From positions 30,405 to 94,404 of the forward strand of contig DAOOIT010000018.1 of NCBI GenBank assembly GCA_035384565.1: a stretch of 64,000 bases of DNA. The letters run 5' to 3'. A program made the position numbers and the translations under genes. This document shows positions 50,042 through 58,234 of this stretch, piece by piece. The number at the start of each line of letters is the position of its first letter. Within the stretch, counting starts at the first letter, position 1. The stretch is from Planctomycetota bacterium. GTDB lineage: Bacteria > Planctomycetota > PUPC01 > DSUN01. Under the pieces are notes generated by a model, which saw only the letters and a list, made by a program, of their open reading frames with translations, had not been told where the DNA came from and did not search any database.

Positions 50042-50959
50042 ATGGAACTCGGCTACTACCCCGGCTGCGCGCTGAAGGCCCACGCCACCGGCTACGAGTA
50101 CGGCATGGCCATCGAGGCCACGCTCGGCGCCCTCGGCTTCGAGCTCAAGGAGGTGCCCGACTGGAACTGCTGCGGGGCCTCCGCCGGGCACATGACCAAC
50201 TCCATCCTCACCCGCGCCCTCAACGTGCGCAACCTCGCGCTCGCCGAGGCCGCCGGGCTCAAGGAGATTCTCGCCCCCTGCCCCCTGTGCACCAAGGAGC
50301 TGAGCCTCGCGCAGCACGAGGTGAAGGAGCACACCGACCTCCTCGCCGCGGCCCAGGAGGCCGCCGAGATGGCCTACCGCTGCTCCGTGCGCCCGATCAC
50401 CCTCGTCGAGTTGCTCCACCGCAACCTCGCCCAGTTCCGGGAGCGCCTGGCGGGCAAGCTGCCCGATCTCAAAGTCGCCTGCTACTACGGCTGCCTCCAC
50501 ACGCGCCCGCCCGACGTGATGACCTACGACGACACCGAGCAGCCGGTGGCCATGGACGAGGTGTGCCGCACGCTGGGCCTGGCGCCCGTGGAGTGGACGC
50601 ACAAGACCGAGTGCTGCGGCGCAGGGTTCACGATGAGCCGCCCCACGGTCGTCGCGCGTCTCACCGGCCGCATCCTCAAGGCCGCGCGCCTGGCCGGGGC
50701 CGAGGCCTTCGTGGTCGCCTGCCCCATGTGCCAGGCTAACCTCGACATGCGCCAGACCGAGGCCGCGGCCGACGCGGGCCTCGGCGAAGACCTGCACATG
50801 CCCGTGCTGTACCTCGCCCAGGTGGTGGGCCTGGCCCTCGGCCTCGAGCCCAAGGCCCTCGGCCTGAGCACGCATTTTGTGGACACCACGGACCTCGTCG
50901 CCCGCCTGCGCGGCGAGCCGCCGGCGGCAGCCGAGGCCCCCCAAGGCGCCGTGGCCTAG
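50042..50959 (+). CDS. hdrB: Heterodisulfide reductase subunit B
   Basis: Catalytic subunit that reduces the disulfide substrate on two non-cubane [4Fe-4S] clusters. The 305-residue protein has both CCG domains. The first uses C9 (YYPGCALK), NCCGASAG and CPLC; the second uses CYYGCLHTRP, ECCGAGF and CPMC. All ligand cysteines are present, so activity is expected. In bacteria of this type the substrate is thought to be a DsrC-like or other thiol protein, or a small disulfide, rather than CoM-S-S-CoB; no partner gene is in the window. It follows hdrC by one base and precedes hdrA, from which it is separated by a nonamer repeat pair. Confidence 0.95.
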   Translation: MELGYYPGCALKAHATGYEYGMAIEATLGALGFELKEVPDWNCCGASAGHMTNSILTRALNVRNLALAEAAGLKEILAPCPLCTKELSLAQHEVKEHTDLLAAAQEAAEMAYRCSVRPITLVELLHRNLAQFRERLAGKLPDLKVACYYGCLHTRPPDVMTYDDTEQPVAMDEVCRTLGLAPVEWTHKTECCGAGFTMSRPTVVARLTGRILKAARLAGAEAFVVACPMCQANLDMRQTEAAADAGLGEDLHMPVLYLAQVVGLALGLEPKALGLSTHFVDTTDLVARLRGEPPAAAEAPQGAVA

Positions 50960-50978
50960 TGGAACGAGACAAACACGG

Positions 50979-51057
50979 GACGCCTGAGACTCGCAAGACC
51001 CGTCGCACCGCGAAGCCGACCGTCCGACGAGTCTGACACGTCCCACGCGTCCCGGAA
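50979..51057. repeat. Inverted pair of degenerate nonamer arrays between hdrB and hdrA
   Basis: Left arm from 50979: GACGCCTGA, GACTCGCAA, GACCCGTCG. Right arm from 51022: GTCCGACGA, GTCTGACAC, GTCCCACGC, GTCCCGGAA. A 17-base inverted repeat (50977-50993 with 51028-51044) has four mismatches, all in the middle. The right arm ends just before the ribosome site of hdrA. Confidence 0.75.
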
Positions 51058-51080
51058 GAAGGGGACAGGAGAGACCGCAC

Positions 51081-53141
51081 TTGTCGCGTATCGGCGTGTT
51101 CATCTGTCACTGCGGCGAGAACATCGGCAGCGTGGTCAACTGCGAGGCCGCCGCCGAGGCGCTCAAGACGCACCCCGGCGTGGTGTTCTCGACCGACTAC
51201 AAGTACATGTGCTCGGACCCCGGCCAGAACCTGATCAAGAAGGCCATCGAGGACCACAAGCTCACCGGCGTGGTCGTGGCCGCCTGCTCGCCGCGGATGC
51301 ACGAGCCCACCTTCCGTAACGCCGTGGCCGAGAAGGGCCTCAACCCCTTCCTGTGCGAGATGGCCAACATCCGCGAGCACTGCTCCTGGGTGCACCCCGA
51401 CAAGGCCGAGGCCACCCAGAAGGCCATCGAGCTGATCCGCCTGATGGTCGAAAAAGTCAAGAACAACGAGAAGCTCAAACCCATCCACGTCCCCATCACC
51501 AAGCGCGCCCTCGTCATCGGCGCCGGCATCGCCGGCATCCAGGCGGCCCTCGACATCGCCAACATGGGCCACGAGGTCGTGCTCGTCGAGCGCGAGCCCA
51601 GCGTGGGCGGCCACATGCTCCAGCTCTCCGAGACCTTCCCCACCCTCGACTGCTCGCAGTGCATCCTCACCCCCCGCATGGTCGAGGTGGCCCGCCACAA
51701 GAAGATCAAGCTCTACACCTGGAGCGAAGTGGATGCGGTGGACGGCTACATCGGGAACTTCGAGATCACGATCCGCATGAAGCCGCGGAGCGTGGACCTC
51801 GCCAAGTGCACGGGCTGCGGCACCTGCTGGCAGAAGTGCCCCTCGCGCACCATCCCCAGCGAATTCAACGCCGGCATCACCGTGCCCGACCCCGAGAACC
51901 CCAAGAAGCGCCTCGGCTACCGCACCGCCATCTACACGCCCTGCCCCCAGGCCGTGCCCAACAAGCCGGTGATTGACCGCGCCAACTGCCTCTGGTTCCA
52001 GAAGGGCAAGTGCGGCGTCTGCGCCAAGGTGTGCCCCACCAAGGCCGTGGACTACGAACAGAAGGAAGAACTGGTCAAGGAAAAGGTCGGCGCCATCGTG
52101 GTGGCCACCGGCTATCAGGTGTGGAGCGTGGCCAAGGCCGCCGCCGACTACCCCTACATCGGCTACGGCGAATACGGCTACGGCACCCACCCCGACATCC
52201 TGGACGGCCTCCAGTTCGAGCGCCTGCTGAGCGCCAGCGGCCCCACCGGCGGCAAGGTGCGCCGCCCCTCCGACGGCAGGGAAGCCAAGTCCGTCGCCTT
52301 CCTCTCCTGCGTCGGCTCGCGCGACAACGAGAAGGGCTTCACCTACTGCTCGAAAATCTGCTGCATGTACCTGGCCAAGCACGCCATGCTCTACAAGCAC
52401 AAGGTGCATGACGGCCAGGCCTACAACTTCTACATGGACATCCGGGCCGGCGGCAAGACGTATGACGAGTTCACCCGCCGCGCCGTCGAGGAAGACGACC
52501 TGTGCTACTTCCGCGGGCGCGTCTCGCGCATCTACCCGCGCGGCGACAAGCTCGTGGTGCAGGGCGCCGACACCCTGTCGAACGCCCAGGTGGAGGTGGA
52601 GGTGGACCTCGTGGTGCTGGGCACGGCCATGATCGCCCAGCCCGATGCCGAGGCCATGGCCCAGAAGCTCCACGTGGCGTTCGACAAGGACCGCTTCTTC
52701 TCCGAGGCGCACCCCAAGCTGCGCCCCGTAGAGGCGCAGACGGCCGGCGTGTTCTTCGCGGGCGCCTGCCAGGGGCCCAAGGACATTCCCGAGAGCGTGG
52801 CCCAGGCCTCCGCGGCCGCCAGCAAGGTGGGCGCCCTGCTGAACGCCAACGAACTCGAGCGCGAGCCCATCGTGGCCAGCGTGCACCGCACCGCGCCGCC
52901 CGTCTACTCCATCTGCTTCGGCTGCTTCTTCTGCGAGCGCATCTGCCCCTACGGGGCCATCGAACGCGAGGAGATTCGCGACCGCAAGGGCAACCTCCTC
53001 AAGACCGTCGCCCGGGTCAACGAGGGCCTCTGCGGCGGCTGCGGCCTGTGCGCCGCCGCCTGCCGCGCCCACGCCGTGACCCTCAAGGGCTTCAACGACG
53101 AGCAACTCTACGCTGTCGTGAATGCGTTGGGCGAGGAGTAG
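51081..53141 (+). CDS. hdrA: Heterodisulfide reductase subunit A (flavin, bifurcating)
   Basis: FAD-containing core of the complex, where electrons from NADH (through Flx) would be split between ferredoxin and HdrB. The 686-residue protein starts SRIGVFICHCGENIGSVVN. It has the FAD motif VIGAGIAGIQAALDIANMGH (residues about 144-163) and the VGGHMLQLSETFPTLDCSQC block. Ferredoxin motifs are CTGCGTCWQKCP, CGVCAKVCP, CFGCFFCERICP and CGGCGLCAAAC. The middle contains the usual DxR-type FAD region. I chose the TTG at 51081, eight bases after GGAGAG, as it gives the exact family N-terminus. No selenocysteine is involved. Confidence 0.95.
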   Translation: MSRIGVFICHCGENIGSVVNCEAAAEALKTHPGVVFSTDYKYMCSDPGQNLIKKAIEDHKLTGVVVAACSPRMHEPTFRNAVAEKGLNPFLCEMANIREHCSWVHPDKAEATQKAIELIRLMVEKVKNNEKLKPIHVPITKRALVIGAGIAGIQAALDIANMGHEVVLVEREPSVGGHMLQLSETFPTLDCSQCILTPRMVEVARHKKIKLYTWSEVDAVDGYIGNFEITIRMKPRSVDLAKCTGCGTCWQKCPSRTIPSEFNAGITVPDPENPKKRLGYRTAIYTPCPQAVPNKPVIDRANCLWFQKGKCGVCAKVCPTKAVDYEQKEELVKEKVGAIVVATGYQVWSVAKAAADYPYIGYGEYGYGTHPDILDGLQFERLLSASGPTGGKVRRPSDGREAKSVAFLSCVGSRDNEKGFTYCSKICCMYLAKHAMLYKHKVHDGQAYNFYMDIRAGGKTYDEFTRRAVEEDDLCYFRGRVSRIYPRGDKLVVQGADTLSNAQVEVEVDLVVLGTAMIAQPDAEAMAQKLHVAFDKDRFFSEAHPKLRPVEAQTAGVFFAGACQGPKDIPESVAQASAAASKVGALLNANELEREPIVASVHRTAPPVYSICFGCFFCERICPYGAIEREEIRDRKGNLLKTVARVNEGLCGGCGLCAAACRAHAVTLKGFNDEQLYAVVNALGEE

Positions 53142-53222
53142 GAAACCATCTCGGAACCCTCGGGGGCGGCCCAGTGACGCCCCCGAGGACAACGCGCGAA
53201 AGGAAGCCGACCCAGCACTGCC

Positions 53223-53675
53223 ATGCCTACCACCGAGAAGGAGTTCGAGCCGCGGATCGTGGCCTTCGTCTGCAACTGGTGCACCTACGCCGGCGCCGAC
53301 CTGGCGGGCACGAGCCGCCTGAAGTACGCCTCGAACGTGCGCGTGATCCGCGTGCCGTGCAGCGGCCGCGTGGACCCCAACTTCGTCATCAAGGCGTTCG
53401 AGCGCGGGGCCGACGGAGTGCTGGTCAGCGGATGCCACCCGGGCGACTGCCACTATGCCGAGGGCAACTACTACGCGCGGCGGCGATGGACCATCTTCCG
53501 CGACCTGCTGCACTTCATGGGCGTGGAGGACGAGCGCCTCCAGTTCTCGTGGGTCTCGGCCGCCGAGGGCGCCAAGTGGGCCGAGCTGATCAACGACCTG
53601 ACCGCCAAGCTGCGCAAGGTGGGCCCGTTCACCGGCTACCGCGAGCTGGCCGAAGCCTCGCGCGGGCCGTGCTGA
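53223..53675 (+). CDS. flxD: MvhD/FlxD-type iron-sulfur protein
   Basis: Small [2Fe-2S] protein that links a hydrogenase or the Flx NADH module to HdrA. The 150-residue product has the full MvhD pattern: VAFVCNWCTYAGADLAGTSR, VIRVPCSGRVDP and LVSGCHPGDCHYAEGNYYAR. In methanogens it joins MvhAG; here no hydrogenase is present, but flxA, flxB and flxC lie downstream, so it is assigned as FlxD. The ATG at 53223 is 80 bases after hdrA. The next gene, 27 bases on, is an unrelated membrane protein. Confidence 0.94.
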   Translation: MPTTEKEFEPRIVAFVCNWCTYAGADLAGTSRLKYASNVRVIRVPCSGRVDPNFVIKAFERGADGVLVSGCHPGDCHYAEGNYYARRRWTIFRDLLHFMGVEDERLQFSWVSAAEGAKWAELINDLTAKLRKVGPFTGYRELAEASRGPC

Positions 53676-53702
53676 GGAGCGATCCGGTTGTAGGGGCAAC
53701 GC

Positions 53703-54515
53703 GTGCCGATTGACATCTTCGACACCGAGAGGCCGGCGCCGGACCGGGTGTTCCGCTACCCGCTCTACGAGCGCTTCCTGTGGGTGACGGTGGTTGCCGC
53801 CGGCATCGCGGTCGCCGTGTTCTTCGGCCAGGTGCGCGACTTCGTGAGAACCGAAGGCCCCCGCGCCTGGATCGTGATCGGCGTCGTGGCCTTCTTCCTC
53901 TTGCTCACCATCTGGATCTCGCTGCGCGCCTGGCTGTCGAAGGTCGTGATCTCGCCCGTATCGCTCAAGGCCACGGTCTTCGGCCAGGGCGTCCAGCGGA
54001 TCAGTTGGGTGCACATCCAGAAGGTGATCTACCGATGGCGCCCCCTGGGCCACAAGCTCATCTTCATCGGCAGCGACGGCGCCCGTGTGAGCTTCCGCTC
54101 GTGCATCCAGGGCTACGAGCAACTGCTCGCCTTCATCCGCGAGAGCTCGCCGGAACACGTGCTCGACCAGCTCGACGCCATCTTCGGCGAACCCGAGGAG
54201 GAAGAGGAAGAAGAACCGGAGGCGAAGTCCCCGGAGCCCGAGGAGCCAGCCCCCACAAGAGAGGCAGCGGCCAAGCCCGAGCCGCCGGCCAAGCCAGAGC
54301 GCAAGGAACCGCCGCCCGCGCCTCCGCCTGCCCAGGACCAACCCGCCGAGGTCTCGCCTCAGGATGGCGACGAGCCAGGCGACGACGACGATGAAGAGGG
54401 CGAGGACGACGAGGGCGAAAGCGACACCGATGAGGGCGAGGGCGACGAGGACAGCGAGGACGACGAGGACGCCCCCGACGAAGAGGAGCCGAAATGGTGG
54501 CAGTTCTGGAAGTAG
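53703..54515 (+). CDS. Membrane protein with PH-like domain and long acidic tail
   Basis: Not a known part of Hdr-Flx complexes. The 270-residue protein has two membrane segments (residues about 25-45, FLWVTVVAAGIAVAVFFGQV, and about 55-75, AWIVIGVVAFFLLLTIWISL). A cytoplasmic beta domain of bacterial PH type follows to about 150 (VVISPVSLKATVFGQGVQRI, LIFIGSDGARVSFRSC). The last 100 residues are a Glu/Asp/Pro-rich low-complexity tail that ends in an aromatic cap, PKWWQFWK. The GTG at 53703 follows AGGGG. Sitting inside the operon, it could tether the soluble electron-transfer complex to the membrane; that is inference. Confidence 0.8.
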   Translation: MPIDIFDTERPAPDRVFRYPLYERFLWVTVVAAGIAVAVFFGQVRDFVRTEGPRAWIVIGVVAFFLLLTIWISLRAWLSKVVISPVSLKATVFGQGVQRISWVHIQKVIYRWRPLGHKLIFIGSDGARVSFRSCIQGYEQLLAFIRESSPEHVLDQLDAIFGEPEEEEEEEPEAKSPEPEEPAPTREAAAKPEPPAKPERKEPPPAPPPAQDQPAEVSPQDGDEPGDDDDEEGEDDEGESDTDEGEGDEDSEDDEDAPDEEEPKWWQFWK

Positions 54516-54628
54516 GCCGGCCGTCGCCGCCGCCCCAGACACCTCCCGTCGCCGACGCGAGGCCCAGGCCACGAAACTGAGTACGACCGAGCTATGACTC
54601 AAGCCATCGGAGCAAACCAGAGCAAGCC

Positions 54629-55480
54629 ATGAGCACACCGTCCGAGACATTGCAGGCGCGCGCCCGCTCGCTGCTGGAAAGCGGCGAGGCCCACCTGGTG
54701 ATTGGCCACGGCGCAGGCACCAACCCCCAGAAGACCACCCCCGTCTTCATCACGCGGGCGGAGGACGTCGGCCAGCTCGTCCTCAACCCCTTCTGCGTCA
54801 ACAACCTGGCCAACTGGCTGACGCGCAAGGACCTTCGCGCCCGCTTCCAGCGCATCGCCGTCGTGGCCAAAGAACCCGACATCCGCGCCGTCGTCGTCCT
54901 CATCCAGGAGGAGCAGGTCAAAGCCGACGCCGTCCGCGTCATCGGCGTCCGCATAGACCGCCCCGGCGACCCCGCCTCCCCCTGCGAGGTCCTCCCCCAG
55001 ACCACCCTCGAGGACCTCCAGAAGCACCTTCGCGAGAGCTTCCAGAGCCGCGACCTCACGCCCGACCAGCTCGCCGCCGTCGAGGCCCTCGAGGCCAAGC
55101 CCCCCGCCGAGCGCTGGGCCTTCTGGCGCCAGCAACTCGACAAGTGCATCCGCTGCCACGCCTGCCGTCAGGCCTGCCCCATGTGCTACTGCGACCAATG
55201 CATCGCCACCCTCAACCAACCCCAGTGGATTGACACCTCGTCCCACCCTCAGGGCAACATGGCCTGGAACATCGCCCGCGCCTTCCACCTCGCAGGCCGC
55301 TGCATCAACTGCGGCGAATGCGAGCGCTCGTGCCCCGTCAACATCCCCCTCATGCTCCTCAACCGCTTCCTCGCCCGCCAGGTCAAAGCCCACTTCGGCT
55401 ACCTCGCAGGCTACAACACCGAGGAGTATCAGCCCTTCGCCACCTACAAGTGTGAGGACTCCGAAGACTTCATCCTATGA
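54629..55480 (+). CDS. flxB: Iron-sulfur protein FlxB-like
   Basis: Iron-sulfur subunit expected to carry electrons between FlxA and the Hdr complex. The 283-residue protein has an N-terminal part without cofactors (residues 1-165) with the HLVIGHGAGTNPQKTTPVFI segment of AsrA/FrhB-related proteins. Two ferredoxin motifs follow, CIRCHACRQACPMCYCDQC (about 173-191) and CINCGECERSCPVNIP (about 229-244). The C-terminal TYKCEDSEDFIL is unusual but intact. The ATG at 54629 has only a weak GGAGC upstream. It overlaps flxC by ATGA. The flxB name rests on gene order and domains as in the described FlxABCD-HdrABC systems. Confidence 0.86.
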   Translation: MSTPSETLQARARSLLESGEAHLVIGHGAGTNPQKTTPVFITRAEDVGQLVLNPFCVNNLANWLTRKDLRARFQRIAVVAKEPDIRAVVVLIQEEQVKADAVRVIGVRIDRPGDPASPCEVLPQTTLEDLQKHLRESFQSRDLTPDQLAAVEALEAKPPAERWAFWRQQLDKCIRCHACRQACPMCYCDQCIATLNQPQWIDTSSHPQGNMAWNIARAFHLAGRCINCGECERSCPVNIPLMLLNRFLARQVKAHFGYLAGYNTEEYQPFATYKCEDSEDFIL

Positions 55481-56493
55481 ACAAGATACTCGACGCCACC
55501 CGTCTCCCGGCCCTCCTCGACGCCATTCGCGCCCGCGCCCGCCTCGTGGCACCCGCGCGCGAGGACGACCGCGTCCACTTCCGCGAAATCGCCGCCACCT
55601 CCGACATCGTCCCACGCACCGACTACATCAACCCTCGCAACTCCATCAAGGAGTTCCTCTTCCCCCGCTCCGAACCCATCCTCACCTACGCCCGCGCCGA
55701 CGCGGGCGCCCAGGTCGCTGACCCCCAGACCCAGTACCCTCCCACCGTCCTCTTCGGCTGCCGCCCCTGCGACGCCCGCAGCCTCCTCGTCATGGACCCC
55801 CTCTACAACTGGGACTACTGCGACCCCTTCTGGAACCTCCGCCGCGCCGCCACCACCGTCATCGCCATCGCCTGCACCCGCGCCGACGAGGCCTGCTTCT
55901 GCACCGCCCTCGGCTCCGCCCCCAACGCCACCGACGGCGCCGATCTCCTCCTCACCCCGCTCGACGACAAGCGCCTCCTCGCCGAAATCCTCACCCCCAA
56001 GGGCGAAGCCATCGCCGCCCTCGCCCCCGACGCCTTCAGGGACGGCACCGCCGACAAGCAGGCCCCCTGCAAGCCCGCCTTCGACGCCCTGCCCCCTCGC
56101 CTCGACCTCGACCGCATCACCGCCTGGCTCAAGGCCAACTTCGAGAACCCCCGCTGGGCCCCCTACTCCTACAAGTGCTGGGGCTGCGGCTGCTGCACCT
56201 TCCTGTGCCCCACCTGCCACTGCTTCGACATCGTAGACGAGGGCACCTACCGCCGCGGCGCCCGCCGCAAGAACTGGGACGCCTGCCAGTTCGCCCTTTT
56301 CACCCTCCACGCCTCCGGCCACAACCCGCGCCCCGACCAGGCCGCCCGCTGGCGTCAGCGCATCGAGCACAAGTTCAACTACTACGTCCAGAAATTCAAC
56401 CACCGCTCGTGCGTCGGCTGCGGCCGCTGCATCCGCCACTGTCCCGTCAACATGAACATCCTCGCCCAACTCACCGAAATCGCCACCCTGTAG
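55477..56493 (+). CDS. flxC: Sulfite reductase subunit A-like iron-sulfur protein FlxC
   Basis: The 338-residue protein resembles AsrA of anaerobic sulfite reductases and FlxC. An N-terminal domain carries DDRVHFREIAATSDI, LFGCRPCDARSLLVMDPLY and IAIACTRADEACFCTALGS. The two [4Fe-4S] motifs are CWGCGCCTFLCPTCHCFDI (residues about 231-249) and CVGCGRCIRHCPVNMN (about 312-327). It passes electrons within the Flx module. The ATG overlaps flxB as ATGA. A strong hairpin follows the stop, so this may be the end of the first Flx-Hdr transcript. No sulfite reductase catalytic subunit is in the window. Confidence 0.9.
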   Translation: MNKILDATRLPALLDAIRARARLVAPAREDDRVHFREIAATSDIVPRTDYINPRNSIKEFLFPRSEPILTYARADAGAQVADPQTQYPPTVLFGCRPCDARSLLVMDPLYNWDYCDPFWNLRRAATTVIAIACTRADEACFCTALGSAPNATDGADLLLTPLDDKRLLAEILTPKGEAIAALAPDAFRDGTADKQAPCKPAFDALPPRLDLDRITAWLKANFENPRWAPYSYKCWGCGCCTFLCPTCHCFDIVDEGTYRRGARRKNWDACQFALFTLHASGHNPRPDQAARWRQRIEHKFNYYVQKFNHRSCVGCGRCIRHCPVNMNILAQLTEIATL

Positions 56494-56517
56494 CCGCCCG
56501 GACAACTGAACTGAGCC

Positions 56518-56552
56518 GGGGAGGAACCTTTCTAGCAGGAAGGTTCCTCCCC
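56518..56552 (+). terminator. Strong hairpin after flxC
   Basis: A perfect 13-bp stem, GGGGAGGAACCTT (56518-56530) and AAGGTTCCTCCCC (56540-56552), with a nine-base loop. There is no T run, so it could be a processing or partial-termination site between flxC and the cytochrome gene. Confidence 0.65.
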
Positions 56553-56652
56553 AGACCCATCCTCCAAAGACTCTCACACTGCTGGGCGCGGACGGGCGTT
56601 TCGGCCCGCGCATCGCGCCTCCCCAGCGTCGCGCACTCGGGGAGACTTTGCC

Positions 56653-56681
56653 TTTCATTTCCCCGCACGGGCGGCTACAAT
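56653..56681 (+). promoter_or_regulatory. Weak candidate promoter of the cytochrome gene
   Basis: TTTCAT (56653-56658), 17-base spacer, TACAAT (56676-56681). Only the -10 is good. The start would be near 56688, about 39 bases before the ATG. Confidence 0.35.
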
Positions 56682-56726
56682 GGCACGGGGCCGGGGAACG
56701 CGTCCTGGCCATGCCAAGGAGAACCC

Positions 56727-58097
56727 ATGAGGCCGCTGACAGTGCTGCTGGTTCTAGCCGTGGCGTCGGGGTGCACGGAGATCGCTCCGCCAAGCCGGCC
56801 GCCCGCGCCGCCCCAGCCCGCGGCGCGCGTGCTGCCCCCGAAGCAGAAGACGCGCGTGATGGCCTACGCGCCCTCCGAGGCGTGCAAGGATTGCCACATC
56901 CACGTCCACGAGCAACAGGCGCTCTCCATGCACGCCCAGTCGTACACGAACCCCGTGTTCCAGGCCCAGTACTTCCGCGAGGTGTTGCCGATGAAGCTGG
57001 AGGGCCCGCGGTTCGTCCAGGAGGCGCAGTCGTGCGCCGCGTGCCACATGCCCGTGGCGCACCAGATGAATCCGGGCCACGTGATCATCGGCAAGCACGT
57101 GGACCCGCAGATGTCGGGCGTCACGTGCGACCTGTGCCACCGCATCAGCGGTTTTCGCGGCGCCGCGCCCGAGAACGGCAACTTCATCGCCTCGCCGGGC
57201 GAGGAGAAGTACGGGCCGTTCCGCCACTCGAGCTCCTGGCACCACGTGTACCTGGAGTTCCAGACCACGAGCGAGTTCTGCGCCGTGTGCCACGAGTCCG
57301 TGAACACGCTCGGCGTGCGCGTGAAGCCCACTTACACCGAGTGGAAAGCCAGCCCCTACGCGGCCAGCGGCATCCAGTGCCAGGACTGCCATATGAACGC
57401 GAAGGGCTACCTGATCGACCACAAGGCGCAATACGAGTCAGGCAAGGCCGCCGAGATGACCCTGGGCACGGCCCCCGAACGGAGCAAGCTCTACTCGCAC
57501 CGCTTCCCCGGCGCCCGCACGCAGACGCAGCTCGACAACGCCATCCCGCTTCGCCTCCGCACCGACAGGGCCGAGGCCGCCCCGGGCGACGAACTCGCCA
57601 TCACGGTCGAGGTAGACAACGAGCGCACCGGCCATCGCATGCCGTCGGGCAGTATCGAGCTGCGCACCGTGTGGCTGGACCTGGAGGCCCGCGTGGGCGA
57701 CCGACGCATCGGCATTCCCGCCCCCAGCGCCCCCGATGCCGCGGGCTACGACGTCGGCGGCGCTCTCCCCGCCGACCGCGAGGCACTCGGCCGGGATTTC
57801 CCCCAGGGCAAACGGGTGTACCGAGCGGTCTTCGTGGACGCCGCGGGGAACCAGACACAGTCCATGGTGGAGGCCGCCCGCAAGGTCTTCGACAACCGCC
57901 TCGACCCGGCGAAGGTGCGCACCGAGCGCTACACGTGGCGCGTGCCGCAGGACGCGCAGGGCAAGGTGACGCTCGTCGCCCGCCTCTACTACCTGGCCTA
58001 TCCGCAGGCGTTCGCGGCGAAGCTGGAGCTGCCCCCCGCCCCCAACACGCGGATTTCGACGGGCGAACTCGAGATCGCGATCCGGCCGGCGCGCTGA
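56727..58097 (+). CDS. Five-haem c-type cytochrome lipoprotein
   Basis: The 456-residue protein has a lipoprotein-type signal (MRPLTVLLVLAVASGC), so it sits outside the cytoplasmic membrane. Five CxxCH haem sites are present: CKDCH (53-57), CAACH (103-107), CDLCH (134-138), CAVCH (185-189) and CQDCH (218-222). Extra histidines nearby could be sixth ligands. The spacing suits a cytochrome c554-type domain. The second half (about 260-456) is a haem-free beta domain (ELAITVEVDNERTGHRMPSG). AAGGAG precedes the ATG. It is placed between flxC and flxA but on the other side of the membrane from them, so direct contact is impossible without a carrier; its role is not established. Confidence 0.92.
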   Translation: MRPLTVLLVLAVASGCTEIAPPSRPPAPPQPAARVLPPKQKTRVMAYAPSEACKDCHIHVHEQQALSMHAQSYTNPVFQAQYFREVLPMKLEGPRFVQEAQSCAACHMPVAHQMNPGHVIIGKHVDPQMSGVTCDLCHRISGFRGAAPENGNFIASPGEEKYGPFRHSSSWHHVYLEFQTTSEFCAVCHESVNTLGVRVKPTYTEWKASPYAASGIQCQDCHMNAKGYLIDHKAQYESGKAAEMTLGTAPERSKLYSHRFPGARTQTQLDNAIPLRLRTDRAEAAPGDELAITVEVDNERTGHRMPSGSIELRTVWLDLEARVGDRRIGIPAPSAPDAAGYDVGGALPADREALGRDFPQGKRVYRAVFVDAAGNQTQSMVEAARKVFDNRLDPAKVRTERYTWRVPQDAQGKVTLVARLYYLAYPQAFAAKLELPPAPNTRISTGELEIAIRPAR

Positions 58098-58153
58098 CGC
58101 CTCAGACCTCTGCGGTTCTGTCGGTTGACGGCGGCTTCGCAGCGCTCCTGCGG

Positions 58154-58182
58154 TTGATCGCGCGGCGGCCTTGGCCTATAAT
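58154..58182 (+). promoter_or_regulatory. Promoter of flxA
   Basis: TTGATC (58154-58159), 17-base spacer, perfect TATAAT (58177-58182). The start would be near 58189, about 46 bases before the TTG start codon. flxA can thus be expressed apart from the rest of the locus. Confidence 0.78.
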
Positions 58183-58234
58183 TGTTGCGTTTGGTCGTCT
58201 GCCAAGTCGCCGCTGTTTCGCACGGAGAAGCCAG

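Noticed and set aside
53223..53675. Part of an F420-non-reducing hydrogenase (Mvh)
   Set aside because: No MvhA or MvhG hydrogenase subunits are present; the NADH-type FlxA is the electron donor encoded here.
55477..56493. Anaerobic sulfite reductase AsrA
   Set aside because: The similarity is real, but there is no AsrC catalytic subunit and the gene order matches Flx-Hdr.
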